Assembly: GCA_026874595.1 (NCBI GenBank)
Contig: CM049310.1
Location: 36,967,558-37,031,557, forward strand
DNA from: Sipunculus nudus
Lineage: Eukaryota > Annelida > Sipuncula > Golfingiida > Sipunculidae
Length of the DNA stretch: 64,000 nt
Reading direction: 5' to 3'
Positions 1 through 11,985 of the stretch are shown piece after piece. Numbering within the stretch: the stretch's first letter is position 1; each line of letters opens with the position of its first letter. The position numbers and the translations under genes are program-made. A model generated the notes under the pieces. That model saw only the letters and a list, made by a program, of their open reading frames with translations, was not told where the DNA came from and did no database searches.

Positions 1-640
1 CGATCTTGTGTATGCAACTCAAAATTCGGAAAAGTAACATGTAAGAATAAACACAATGGAAACACCGGTTGGAAGCAGGAAAGCTTGCAAGAATTTTGAT
101 TTGTGAAGTCACACGGTACGGCCAGCAGGTGGCGTGCGCTATATTTATAGTTTGCATCACTGATCGCATCCGTTGTAAGCTCTCTTCCATTTGAGTACAG
201 GAGTAAGCAAACTGCTTTAGACCGAAATGATGGCACAATAATATTTCAATCAGAAAACACTATATTTTGTGTACATTTATCACGCTTGGCATGTAAATAG
301 GTCCCGGCCTTTAACGTGCTTTTTTCCCACATCGCTACCGCCATTGTCACGAGACTAACAAGTCAAATATGCCAACTGATTATTAGGGCAATTTTTTTCC
401 CGGATATTATCTTGTCACCCTACTTCCCGGACTTCAGGTTCCATCCATTGGCAGCCGGAACCCAAGGAAAAAAATGTATTTTTATTTATATGAGAACGTA
501 TTTAAAGTCACCTTAACCCGCGTTCAAAATATGGTCATCGGAAGTGGTACAGGTTATGGATAAGGTAAATGTAATATTAATTTTTTATACTATGTTAAAG
601 GAGACTTATTTTTTATGAAGTTGCTCATCTCCGTTTTTAG
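1..640. other. Left edge and intron upstream of the first visible gene A exon
   Basis: No confident exon is seen. Reading from base 1, the + strand is open for about 30 codons, with several Cys and a Gly-Trp near the end. That could be the tail of a Sushi-like exon cut by the window edge, but there is no convincing donor and I do not call it. The stretch ends in a normal acceptor (ccgtttttag) at 640. Confidence 0.3.
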
Positions 641-766
641 ACGTGAACGAGTGCGACAATAACAACGGCGGCTGTGACCAGGAGTGCCACAATCTGGAAG
701 GTAGCTTCTACTGTAGGTGTAATATTCCTGGCTACGTCCTGGACGCCAACAAGCGCAACTGCACAA
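641..766 (+). CDS. Gene A, EGF exon (calcium-binding EGF-like domain)
   Basis: First visible exon of a secreted multi-domain gene that continues off the left edge. It is 126 bp, phase 1 at both ends, with acceptor ccgtttttag and donor gtaagt. It encodes one complete EGF module starting DVNEC and containing [12 protein letters not shown]. This fits the calcium-binding EGF pattern (acidic/Asn-Glu before Cys1; Asn four residues before an aromatic near Cys5). Symmetrical 1-1 exons are typical of shuffled extracellular modules. EGF modules mediate protein-protein contacts outside the cell; the partner is unknown. The gene B exon at 46357-46488 holds the equivalent position. Confidence 0.9.
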
Positions 767-2530
767 GTAAGTAGCGGGGCTTATTAATTGTTTTATAGGT
801 TTTATTATTATATTCAAGTAGAATATTTGATAAACCAAATAGAAGTATTCACGAGACCCCGTATATATTCTACGCCAGTTAGTTGCTATTACGCTCCCTA
901 GGCAGCGGAAATCTTGCGCTTCTTAAGAAGCAACTGATTTTCACGCTGCCTGCTTTGACCGTTTATGATACATTTAGACACCAGATGGCGGTTCGTTGTC
1001 CACTGACAAAAACATGCGTATGAGGTGACAAGCAGCCAACCAGATGCCAATAAACAAACACTCGACAGGCATCCTGGCTCCGCCAATAGCTGCGCTTCAA
1101 GTTTATGGTCGAATTTTAATTGCTCCCTCTGCATTCTCGCATCATCGACCGATTCGATTATGACACCACGACTGTGTTAGCGTAGCCATGTATCAGTTGT
1201 CTGCAGAACTGAAACCAGCCAGCGAGGTGTGCACGAAGCCTTTCTTGTTACGTTTCGTTTGAATTACAGCTCACCGGCCGGGCATCCTATGTGCCCAAGG
1301 TCCTACGCAAACTACGTCTGGGGCCATTCTCTCTGAGCTTGTTGCCTGTTCAGACGGTTACCGGGGCGATAACTGTCACTCAAAACGAAATGAACAACAT
1401 TGGGTTCGTGTATTCCTCGCTTGACTGTGTCTTCTAGCACAAGGTCTCATCTGGCTGGACAAAAATACAGTGCTCCCCTCTGGTGTAGCAATTCGGGATA
1501 CAAGGTCATAACAAACAGGGCTTACGATTTAGGTAGTAGGCCTATAGGGAAAGCACTGTGTAAAGAGCGTAGTTGCTATTAAAACAATCATGGTTTTATC
1601 ACAGATTAGCCCTGCTTGCAAGCCCGATGGCAAAGTATAATTACGATGAATGAGAGGACACACAAACTGCCTCTCATAATAGTAAAAAATCGTTTTAAAT
1701 CCTCTATATGATATTTTACATGAGAATTATTTTAACCCTTCACAAATATTATCAAATCAATTCATAACGTGCTAATAGAAAACAAACAAACAAGAATTCA
1801 ACCAACCAGATAACCGAACAACGACAACAGAAACATTAAACCAAAGGTCTAAGAGGCTAGAATTGAAACCAGGGCAGGGAAGAATAAAGAGATGAATATC
1901 ATATAAAATAGTTGTGTACATTATTATTAATTTGATAGCATGCAGATGAAAGATATGAGTACAACAGACTTGCGTAATTAATGACGACAGTAATTATTTC
2001 TCCGCAGAGGTATTTAATTTACCCGGTAATATTTTTGTTGGTTTTTTAAAACTGATTTAAGGTATTACATGTACAGGGTATTAACTGTCCTCAGAATCTA
2101 AGATAACACACGTTCATATGCCACCAAAGAGTGAGTTAGCCGAATTAACGCGAAGAGTAGGCCCGTCATATGCCAGATATACTGCATTAATGTGTTGTGT
2201 TTCAAGTAAGTTTTCTCCAAAGAATCCAGAGTAAGGTTATTTTTAAAAGAACTGTCTTGTCTTTACGCATTTACACTTAACCTTGAAATGATAAATAGTA
2301 ATATGATTTCTATTATAAACACTAGCTATTTTATATATTCATACATGTAACTGTTAGGTTACCCATGCCCCCGTCCCTTATTGCCGGAAAGTTAATAAAA
2401 CGTAACATTAAACTTTATATAGGCGTTACTGAATTGAACAAGTTCACGAGTTGATAAAGTTAGCATCAATCTTGTTGAGTGAGAGTGTAATAAAACACAG
2501 TTTATAATAACTGTATGTTTTTTCTTACAG
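767..2530 (+). other. Gene A intron
   Basis: A 1.76-kb intron between the EGF and Sushi-like exons, AT-rich. Short open frames on both strands (for example 898-1134 and 1400-1582) lack splice signals or family resemblance. No repeat family was identified here. Confidence 0.7.
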
Positions 2531-2749
2531 AGAAATTCTCCTGTCCAAAACTGGAACAGGACCCTTCCTATGGCAGCAAGACCTGCAGATACATAGAACA
2601 AAGTAACGGTTATACATGTTTCATGAAGTGTCAAAAGGGCTACTTCTTCGTGTCTGGGATAAACAATTACGTCACGTGCGGTCAAGATACATCCTTCCAA
2701 TGGTCACATAGACTCGTCAACGCAACCGCACGTCTCCCAGCATGCACCA
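2531..2749 (+). CDS. Gene A, Sushi-like six-cysteine exon
   Basis: A 219-bp exon, phase 1-1, acceptor tttcttacag, donor gtaagt. It encodes a 73-residue module with six Cys and the core GINNYVTCG followed by SFQWSHRL, ending PACT. It resembles a diverged complement-control (Sushi) fold but lacks the classic spacing. Close copies lie in gene C (18236-18439) and gene B (47529-47753, with VNNYETCG and YQWTFQ), so it is a defining module of the cluster. From memory, similar modules occur in invertebrate SVEP1/polydom-like proteins. The ligand is unknown. Confidence 0.87.
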
Positions 2750-3257
2750 GTAAGTAAAAAAATACGTCAGTCCTCGTCATTTTGCAAGCCACGTGACTTG
2801 AGGAGATCATCTGGTGCTGGATACCGTTCTATTACCAACCGAGTAAAATGCACTAACTTTTAAAATGGACAAACTGGGGCAATCATATCTAATAACTTAC
2901 AGGCCTACCTGAAATTAATTACATACACAAATCATGCTTAATGTAGCATTATTATAAAAACCAATTTGTAAATATTGTCTATTCATCGAATTATACTTAT
3001 TTATTTTGCTATTTTTTTATATTATATACATTTAATAACTATATATATATACATTATATTAATTATTATAAATTTATTATGTTGTTATATATAATATATG
3101 ATATATATTGAAAATTTATATATATTCATATACATATATATTTGACCTCTGGGTATACTTTACAACCAACTCTCATATACATTTTCAAAATTGATTTTAT
3201 TTATTTATTTATTTATTAATAATAGTTGATGTCTACATCTATGTTTTCTATTTTCAG
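2750..3257 (+). other. Gene A intron, very AT-rich
   Basis: Between the Sushi-like and next exons, dominated by TA-rich simple sequence around 3000-3140. No other feature seen. Confidence 0.7.
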
Positions 3258-3598
3258 GAGAATTCTTTGTTGATGTACACCTGCCACTAACGCTGTCGTA
3301 TAGAGTAGACGGTGCATGCAACACGACAAAGGTGGACCTGGACAAGCTCAAAGAGAGGCTAGAAACTACCATCAACGAAATCCCCGAGTGCAACAACAAG
3401 TGTGAGGTAGAGGACCTTACCAGTCAATGTGAGACCGACAAAGAGGGCAAGACCGTGGAACGTGTCCATTTCAACTTGCTCCTCAAGAACAAATACCGGC
3501 ATGAGGTCCCGTTCAACTGCACGTCGAACTGCCAGTACAAGAACCTCCGTGAGATGTTCAGGAACTTATTCAATTTGAAGAAACAGGTTGAACAAAAG
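3258..3598 (+). CDS. Gene A, first exon of the conserved two-exon module
   Basis: A 341-bp exon, phase 1 in and 0 out; acceptor ttttcag, weak donor gtctat. The end is set by the gene C copy, where the same VEQK-coding bases precede a gt. It starts EFFVDVHLPLTLSYRVDGAC, then has a charged helical stretch (KLKERLETTINEIPECNNKC), paired Cys and a C-x3-C near the end. I do not recognise the family. Because it sits directly before a GCC2/GCC3 module in genes A, B and C, it probably forms one fold with the following exon, comparable in position to the Cys-containing spacer of SCUBE-type proteins (inference). Confidence 0.85.
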
Positions 3599-4473
3599 GT
3601 CTATATCATTTTATTTATTTATCTTCTACCAACTTTTTCGAAACATTTTACCTGTTGTCAGTCTTGTTTAGATAAAGTGTTCAGGAGTTATATAAAGATA
3701 AAATGTGTATAACTAGAGAGCACTCATAGAGCGCTTGCCTCCGCCAAAAAGTGTATACTCTAATTTACTTGAATCTCGATCATAATCATTTCGGCTTACG
3801 ACTGTCTTGAATATGCCTGGAAGGTGTTTACTCACTTCACCAGTGCACATGCTTCAGCAAAAGCTATTTAAGGAGAAAGCTGGCCACTGTCCGCCCAAGC
3901 TAAGAGATCCGCAGTCCACCCTAGGTGCCCTTTCAACAGAGTAAATAGGGACAAATAGTATTTAGTATTTAATGTAGGTTATTATATATTTTCTGACAGT
4001 TTATTAAGTTACCGGATTACCTACGAAATTCTAATACAGAGTCACGGAAATTCTACTTCCAGAATTCCAGAATTCTACTTGACATAACTCAGTAGCATCT
4101 TTTGGGTTTAAAGAATTTCTGCTAAATGTACGTACGCGATGTTAGCCTGATTCTGCGTAGAATCCCCTAGACTTATGGTTGCTTACTCTTTAATGGCTGG
4201 TGCGTTTATGTGTGGTCTTAATTCTGCTGTTTAATTATTCTACTAACTCAAAGAGGTGCTAAAATATACTGTTTCGTTGTACTTATAAATTATATTAGTT
4301 TGTCTAAGCCGCACCCAAAAGCTGTCAATTCATATATTTCTGTAGGGCGGATCCAATGTTCATATAGGTGGATTCACATCCGTTAGATTTTTTATATAAC
4401 TCAAAGCATTTAGTGTGTTAATACTGCCGTAAATTTGATGACTGGTATTCTTTAAGCAATGGGCATCACTATA

Positions 4474-4510
<37 letters not shown>

Positions 4511-4525
4511 TTGTTTTCCTTTCAG
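3599..4525 (+). other. Gene A intron
   Basis: About 930 bp, with a TA microsatellite at about 4470-4512 immediately before the acceptor. No other element recognised. Confidence 0.7.
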
Positions 4526-4658
4526 GTGAAGAATGAGCCAAGGAAATTTGAACTGGATGGCGAAGGTGCTCTGCCACTCGCGGAAGAAGCCATCTCCTCC
4601 GGCAAACCCAATCTTCTGTGTGAAGCCGGCAAGGTGATGACCAAACACCGGCTGTGTG
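4526..4658 (+). CDS. Gene A, second exon of the conserved two-exon module
   Basis: A 133-bp exon, phase 0 in and 1 out, acceptor cctttcag, donor gtgagt. It reads VKNEPRKFELDGEGALPLAE and ends LCEAGKVMTKHRLCG. The gene C exon at 15712-15844 has exactly the same length and phases and a closely similar sequence. In gene B the equivalent is fused into the exon 50491-50777, ending KCEPGEEARNGAWCG. The two final Cys are conserved in all three copies. Confidence 0.88.
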
Positions 4659-5376
4659 GTGAGTTCTGTCTACATCCTTATGGGTCACCTTAAATTACGA
4701 TCATCTGAAGTGCTACCACATATCAGAACATCATCTGTTTCATCTTGTTCTTGTTAAAAATAAATTTAGAGCTTCATTTGTATCCCTGGTATATACAGCC
4801 TGTAGTAATTTTATTTTTTTTATAAACACAGACAAGAAAATGTTAACTTAATAATTCTAATAAATTTTTCATAATTCTGGCCTTCGTGGTGTTGGGACAT
4901 GAGACAAAGAACGGTCCAGCCAGATGATTTTATAAGTTGTTCAGATATCAAACAACCTATTGTTGCTCAGTCGGGAACTGTAATGCAGTGGCGTCAATTT
5001 ATCTTCAAGGGCCGAGGGTTGACTAGATGGGGAGGGTAATCAAAGTTTGGACATCATTTTTATATAAAAAAACAGGATCAAATTTCAAATATATTACAAT
5101 TAATTATAAGGTTTTATAAAATAAGGTATTATTTTTTTCACTTAAAGGTTAATTCAACACCAGACTTATTATGATATTTCATAGTAAACTCAGATATAGA
5201 ACAAAAGTCTGTAAATCTAGATATTAATATATTTCATTTCCAATATATAAATATTATTCTCTGAATAGCAGGTGGATGATTACATGTATTGACACTCTTG
5301 TCGTTATGACATCATTCACTGTGTTACTTACGTGTCAACCTGCTCATCTCTTTCGTCTTTCTATTACTATTTTCAG
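4659..5376 (+). other. Gene A intron
   Basis: Holds one copy of a dispersed repeat (about 4984-5310) listed separately. Confidence 0.7.
4984..5310 (+). repeat. Dispersed repeat, copy 1 (gene A intron)
   Basis: It begins near cagtggcgtcaattta and shares long colinear blocks with 23035-23455. Shared pieces include a cttcaaggg start, a variant of catagtaaactcagatatagaac, and ttaatatatttcattt followed by ccaatatataaat. The 23-kb copy ends in gacgcccctg, a rough inverted match to the start, so this is probably a MITE-like DNA element. Confidence 0.55.
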
Positions 5377-5654
5377 CGCCGTGCGACAAAGGCTATTACC
5401 TGAATAAACGAAGCGATGACCACTGTACACCGTGCCCAATCGGAACCTTCCAGGACCAGCAGGGGCAAACATCCTGCAAGAAATGCCACCCGACCACCAC
5501 CACGCTGACAGAAGGCGCTGACCACTTATCGCTGTGTAACCAGAGGGCACCAGCGCCGGGTGAAGTCCCAACCGCCGTGCCAGATGTCGCCACTGGACAG
5601 GAAAAGGAAATGACGGAAGAAGAAGCTGAGGAAATACTCTCCGTGGTTGCTTAA
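5377..5654 (+). CDS. Gene A, terminal exon: ephrin-receptor-like (GCC2/GCC3) module and stop
   Basis: Last exon of gene A, phase 1 in, ending with TAA at 5652-5654. It encodes APCDKGYYL, then CTPCPIGTFQDQQGQTSCKK, the GCC2/GCC3 pattern (CxxCPxGTFQ...GxxxCxxC) of ephrin-receptor-like modules. After a final Cys a Cys-free acidic tail follows (PAPGEVPT, then EMTEEEAEEILSVVA). No membrane anchor is visible, so a secreted product is likely. The gene C copy at 14938-15125 stops early, where gene A has GAA. Confidence 0.9.
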
Positions 5655-6310
5655 AGGACTGTTTAAAATGTTTGAAACAGTTTGAACCTTTCATACTGTG
5701 TGTTAATGCACTGCAAAATCTTCTATATTTACATAGCTTATCTGATGTTAATATTGTATACGGTAAGGGCAACCGATTGTACTTTTACTGCTTATTATCA
5801 TGGTCGAATGACCTGATAGAATAAGATAATTTTATTCAGGATTAATTAATATTGAAAGAACTTCTGTTGGTTTTTCTTATATGTACCCTCATGTCAAGGC
5901 TATACTTTCCAAATATTTGCTTTTGAATGAGAAAGGCCACATTTACTCAGCTCTGATGTTCTCTTGCATTTTCTTATATTACTTCCATTGATTTTATGAA
6001 CCAGACATTTTTTGTTGGTTCTTTCTGAGACATAATCAAAGTTAAGTAATGTTTTTCAAGAGGACATTCTTTTGCGAGTATTAATGATATTTAGAATATG
6101 TTTGTCATTCATGGAATAATCAAGTCACATCTATAACTCCCACCTTGAATACATAGAAAAACAAATCATATGAAAAATATAATTCTTGTGACAGTTGCTC
6201 TGATCTCTTTATTTATGCATTTTCGTGTGTTAATACTTAGTGTAAATCGGAGCATGTTCTTGATAAGTGGATCGTATCGTGAATAAATATCAAAGTCACA
6301 TTTTCTATTG
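5655..6310 (+). other. Gene A probable 3' UTR with poly(A) signal
   Basis: AT-rich sequence after the stop. The first canonical AATAAA I find is at 6282-6287, giving a 3' UTR of about 0.65 kb (inference). Confidence 0.5.
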
Positions 6311-6912
6311 TCGATTTGGCCTGTTGTTGAGTGATTTCCGTTTTGGGGGAAATTAATTTCAATATTACCACGAAAAAAAAATATTTCTGATAAGTAGACA
6401 GTGTACTTCAGAGAAATATCATTTTGTCTTAATCTGAATTTCGACGATTGTCTTGATCATTTACCTGAAGAAATGAAGTAAAGTTGTAATGCTGATCCTG
6501 ATTCCGAAGATTCGAAAATCCTCGTTTACTCCTGATCAGAACTCTATGGAATCATTCCAGATCCAGAAAGAAGAAAATTGAAATCCATCCGGATCTAGGA
6601 AAAAATGAAATTCTGTCGATGATCTTGAACTGTAAGGAATCAAATTTTGTGGAAATTCTTGTTCTGAAGTAAATTTCCAATAATCCGCCCCTCTCCAATA
6701 AGTTTTCTTAATAGTGGCATAACAACTCCTCAATTGTGTACGGCCTATTTTATCATTACTAATTAGTTCAGGTAAAAAGTTTACGTATGAGAGAGTGAGA
6801 GAGAGAAACCCAGAGAAAGACAGAGAAAAAAAGAGAAGCCAAGAGCGAGGGAAAAGAGTAAGGATTGCTTGAATAGGCATATATGTCAACAGGCAGGTAT
6901 TTCTAACAAAAT
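6310..6912. other. Intergenic spacer with a GA-rich stretch
   Basis: No gene seen. A degenerate (GA)n-rich stretch lies at about 6785-6850. The minus-strand open frame here (6536-6889) shows no recognised domain or coding signature. Confidence 0.6.
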
Positions 6913-9900
6913 AGTGGGGCAGTCCTTACATAAAGGTCAGGCAGTCCTAACACAAAGGTCAAGCAGTCCTAATATAAAGGACAAGCAATCCACACATAAT
7001 GGTCAGGCAGTCCTAAAATAATGGCCAGGCAGACCTAACACAGAGGTCAGGCAGACCTAACATAAAGATAAGGCAGACCTAACATAAAGGTCAGGCAGAC
7101 CTAACATAAAGGTAAAGCACACCTAACATAAAGGTCAGGCACACCTAACATAAAGGTCAGGCACACCTAACATAAAGGTCAGGCAGACCTAACATAAAGG
7201 TCAGGCAGACCTAACATAAAGGTCAGGCAGTCCTTAGAAAAGGTCAAGCAGACCTAACATAAAGGTCAGGCAGACCTAACATAAAGGTCAGGCAGACCTA
7301 ACATAAAGGTCAGGCACACCTAACATAAAGGTCAGGCAGACCTAACATAAAGGTCAGGCAGTCCTAAGAAAAGGTCAAGAAGACCTAACATAAAGGTCAG
7401 GCAGTCCTAAGAAAAGGTCAGGCAGACCTAACATAAAGGTCAGGCACACCTAACATAAAGGTCAGGCAGACCTAACATAAAGGTCATGCAGTCCTAAGAA
7501 AAGGTCAAGAAGACCTAACATAAAGGTCAGGCAGTCCTAAGAAAAGGTCAGGCAGACCTAACATAAAGGTCAGGTAGTCCTAACATAAAAGTCAGGCAGA
7601 CCTAACATAAAGGTCAGACAGACCTAACATAAAGGTCAGGAAGACCTAACATAAAGGTCAGGTAGTCCTAACATAAAGGTCAGACAGACCTAACATAAAG
7701 GTCAGGAAGACCTTACATAAAGGTCAGGCAGTCCTAACACAAAGGTCAAGCAGTCCTAATTTAAAGGCCAAGCAATCCACACATAATGGTCAGGCAGTCC
7801 TAAAATAATGGCCAGGCAGACCTAACACAGAGGTCAGGCACACCTAACATAAAGATAAGGCAGACCTAACATAAAGGTCAGGCAGACCTAACATAAAGGT
7901 CAGGCAGACCTAACATAAAGGTCAGGCAGACCTAACATAAAGGTCAGGCAGACCTAACATAAAGGTCAGGCAGACCTAAGAAAAGGTCAAGAAGACCTAA
8001 CATAAAGGTCAGGAAGACCTAACATAAAGGTCAGGTAGTCCTAACATAAAAGTCAGGCAGACCTAACATAAAGGTCAGACAGACCTAACATAAAGGTCAG
8101 GAGGACCTAACATAAAGGTCAGGTAGTCCTAACATAAAGGTCAGACAGACCTAACATAAAGGTCAGGAAGACCTTACATAAAGGTCAGGCAGTCCTAACA
8201 CAAAGGTCAAGCAGTCCTAATTTAAAGGCCAAGCAATCCACACATAATGGTCAGGCAGTCCTAAAATAATGGCCAGGCAGACCTAACACAGAGGTCAGGC
8301 ACACCTAACATAAAGATAAGGCAGACCTAACATAAAGGTCAGGCAGACCTAACATAAAGGTCAGGCAGACCTAACATAAAGGTCAGGCAGACCTAACATA
8401 AAGGTCAGGCAGACCTAACATAAAGGTCAGGCAGACCTAACATAAAGGTCAGGCAGTCCTTAGAAAAGGTCAAGCAGACCTAACATAAAGATCAGGCAGA
8501 CCTAACATAAAGGTCAGGCAGACCTAACATATAGGTCAGGCAGACCTAACATAAAGGTCAGGCACACCTAACATAAAGGTCAGGCAGTCCTAAGAAAAGG
8601 TCAGGCAGACCTAACATAAAGGTCAGGTAGTCCTAACATAAAAGTCAGGCAGACCTAACATAAAGGTCAGACAGACCTAACATAAAGGTCAGGAAGACCT
8701 AACATAAAGGTCAGGCAGTCCTAAGAAAAGGTCAGGAAGACCTAACATAAAGGTCAGGTAGTCCTAACATAAAAGTCAGGCAGACCTAACATAAAGGTTA
8801 GACAGACCTAACATAAAGGTCAGGAAGACCTAACATAAAGGTCAGGTAGTCCTAACATAAAGGTCAGACAGACCTAACATAAAGGTCAGGAAGACCTTAC
8901 ATAAAGGTCAGGCAGTCCTAACACAAAGGTCAAGCAGTCCTAATTTAAAGGCCAAGCAATCCACACATAATGGTCAGGCAGTCCTAAAATAATGGCCAGG
9001 CAGACCTAACACAGAGGTCAGGCACACCTAACATAAAGATAAGGCAGACCTAACATAAAGGTCAGGCAGACCTAACATAAAGGTCAGGCAGACCTAACAT
9101 AAAGGTCAGGCAGACCTAACATAAAGGTCAGGCAGACCTAACATAAAGGTCAGGCAGACCTAACATAAAGGTCAGGCAGTCCTTAGAAAAGGTCAAGCAG
9201 ACCTAACATAAAGATCAGGCAGACCTAACATAAAGGTCAGGCAGACCTAACATATAGGTCAGGCAGACCTAACATAAAGGTCAGGCACACCTAACATAAA
9301 GGTCAGGCAGACCTAACATAAAGGTCAGGCAGTCCTAAGAAAAGGTCAAGAAGACCTAACATAAAGGTCAGGCAGTCCTAAGAAAAGGTCAGGCAGAACT
9401 TACATTAAATTCAGGAAGACCTAACATAAAGGTCAGGCAGTCCTAAGAAAAGGTCAGGCAGACCTAATATGAAGGTCAGGAAGACCTAACATAAAGATCA
9501 GGCAGACTTAACATAAAGGTCAGGAAGACCTAACATAAAGGTCAGGCAGACATAACATAAAGGTCAGGCAGACCTAACATAAAGGTCAGGCAGACCTGAC
9601 ATAAAGGTCAGGCAGTCCTAAGAAAAGGTCAAGCAGACCAAACATAAAGGTCAGGAAGTCCTAAGAAAAGGTCAGGCAGACCTAACATAAAGGTCAGGTA
9701 GTCCTAACATAAAGGTCAGACAGACCTAACATAAAGGTCAGGAAGACCTAACATAAAGGTCAGGTAGTCCTAACATAAAGGTCAGACAGACCTAACATAA
9801 AGGTCAGGCAGACCTAACATAAAGGTCAGGTAGTCCTAACATAAAGGTCAGACAGACCTAACATAAAGGTCAGACAGACCTAACATAAAGGTCAGGAAGA

Positions 9901-10600
9901 CCTAACATAAAGGTCAGGTAGTCCTAACATAAAGGTCAGGCAGACCTAACATAAAGGTCAGGAAGACCTAACATAAAGGTCAGGAAGACCTAACATAAAG
10001 GTCAGGTAGTCCTAACATAAAGGTCAGACAGACCTAACATAAAGGTCAGGAAGACCTAACATAAAGGTCAGGCAGACCTAACATAAAGGTCAGACAGACC
10101 TTACATAAAGGTCAGGAAGACCTAACATAAAGGTCAGGAAGACCTAACATAAAGGTCAGACAGACCTAACATAAAGGTTAGGAAGACCTAACATAAAGGT
10201 AAGGCAGACCTAACATAAAGGTCAGACAGACCTTACATAAAGGTCAGACAGACCTAACATAAATGTCAGGTAGTCCTAACATAAAGGTCTGGTAGTCCTA
10301 ACATTAAGTTTGGGCAGACCTAACATAAAATCAGGCAGTCCTAACATAAAAATCAGGCAGACCTAACATTAAAGTCAGGCAGTCCTAACATAAAAGTCAG
10401 GCAGACCTAACATAAAAGTCAGGCAGACCTAACATAAAGGTCTGGCAATCCTAATATTAAGTTCGGGCAGACCTAACATAAAGGTCTGGCAGTCCTAACA
10501 TTAAGTTCGGGCAGACCTAACATAAAGGTCAGGCAGTCCTAACATAAAGATCAGGCAGTCCTAACATAAGGTCAGGCAGACCTAACATAAAGCTCAGGCC
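6913..10600. repeat. 22-bp minisatellite array with higher-order repeats
   Basis: About 3.7 kb, on the order of 165 copies, of a 22-bp unit, consensus AGGTCAGGCAGACCTAACAT plus AA, with variants (cacacct, tagtcct, shortened aagaaaaggtca). Each unit carries the inverted pair AGGTC..GACCT. A distinctive block containing caatccacacataatgg recurs at 6986, 7773, 8234 and 8957 (spacings 787, 461 and 723), with near-identical flanks. That shows higher-order repeats spread by unequal exchange or replication slippage. Confidence 0.97.
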
Positions 10601-11985
10601 TTCCCAGCAACGGGATGAGGTCAAGCATTCGAAACAGAGGGGTCAGGCATTCCAAACAAAAAGTAAGGCATTTTAAAAAATGATTTCAGCAAATCAAAAA
10701 ACGAGCTCAGGCATCCCTTACGGAGGGGTCTGGCATTCCAAACAAAGGGATTATCATTTCGAACAACGAGGTCAGGCATACCAGACAACGGAGTCACGCA
10801 TTCCAAACGGAGGGCTCAGGCCTTCCCAACATAAGACTGTCCGAACATAAAGGTCAGGCCTTCCCAGCAACTTGGTCAGGCAAAGCCAACGACGGGGTCA
10901 AGTATCCTCAACAGACGGTTCAGGGATTCCAAGCATAAACGTCAGGCATTCCAAAAAATGTCGTAAGGCAATTCCAACAACGGGGTCAGTCATTCCCAAC
11001 TGATGGATCAGGCATTCAAAGCATGAAGGTCAGGCATTCCGAACAACACGGTCAGGCGCCAAAAGTGACGGCTCAGGCATTCCAAATAAAGGGATCAGGC
11101 ATTCCAAAAAGAGGAGTCAGGCATTCATAACATATATGTAAGGATTCTTAATAACGTGGTCAGGCATTTCCAACAACGCAGTCAAGCATTCGAAACAGAG
11201 GGGTTAAGCATTCCAAGCAAAAACGTCAGGCATTCAAAACAACGACTTCAGGCAGTTCCAAAAACTGGGTCAGGCATTCCCAACGGAGGGGTCTGTCATC
11301 TAAGCAGAGGGCTTAGGCCTACAAGCTACGGGCTCAGTCTCCTAAGCAGAGGGTGGATGCATTCCTTACAAAGGGGTCAGGCGTTCCCGAAAGAGGGGGC
11401 AGGCATTCCCTATGGAAGGGTCACTCAAGTGATTACGCATTTCCAACAACGAGGTCAGGCATTTCCGACAACTTAGTCACGCATTCCAATCAAAGGCCTC
11501 AGGCCTTCCCAACATAAAGGTCAGACTGTCCTAACATAAAGGTCAGGCAGTCCAAACATAAAGGTCAGGCCTTCCCAGCAACGGGGTCAGGCATTGCCAA
11601 CAATGGGGTCAGGTATCCTCAGACGATTCAGGCATTCCAAGCATAAACGTCAGGCATTCTAAACAATGTGGTCAGGCAGTTCCAATAATGGTTTTCAGCA
11701 TTCCCAACGGAGAGATCAGGCATTTCAGCATAAAGGTCAGGCATTCCTGGCAAAGGGGTCAGGTATTCCAAAAAGAGGGGTCAAGCATTTCAAGCATTAA
11801 CGTCAAGTATTCCAAAAAACAGCTTCAGCAAATTCCAAAAATGAGGTCAGGCATTCAAAGCATAAAGGTCAGTATTCCCCCAAAACGTGGTCAGGCGTTT
11901 CCAACAACGCTGTCCGACATACTAAACATAGGGGTCAGACATTCTAAGCAGAGGGTTTAGGCCTACCGGCTACGGGCTTCACATC
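10600..11985. repeat. Diverged minisatellite, related unit (ggtcaggcattcc type)
   Basis: The array continues with a degenerate unit of about 21-22 bp, consensus near GGTCAGGCATTCCNAACAA. It shares the GGTCAGGC core with the preceding array but replaces the second arm. It is far more variable in sequence and length, consistent with an older, non-homogenised edge. Open frames here (11156-11476, 11688-11960) only translate the repeat and are not genes. Confidence 0.9.

Noticed and set aside
5344-5772. Minus-strand 142-codon frame opposite the gene A terminal exon
   Set aside because: Shadow of the GCC2/GCC3 exon; the mirror-image shadow appears on the + strand at 14943-15173.
6913-10600. CRISPR-like array
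   Set aside because: Repeats are contiguous with no unique spacers, in a eukaryotic context; this is a minisatellite.
11156-11960. Open frames of 90-106 codons with Arg/Gln/Ser-rich repeating text
   Set aside because: They are translations of the 21-22 bp minisatellite; no independent coding signal.
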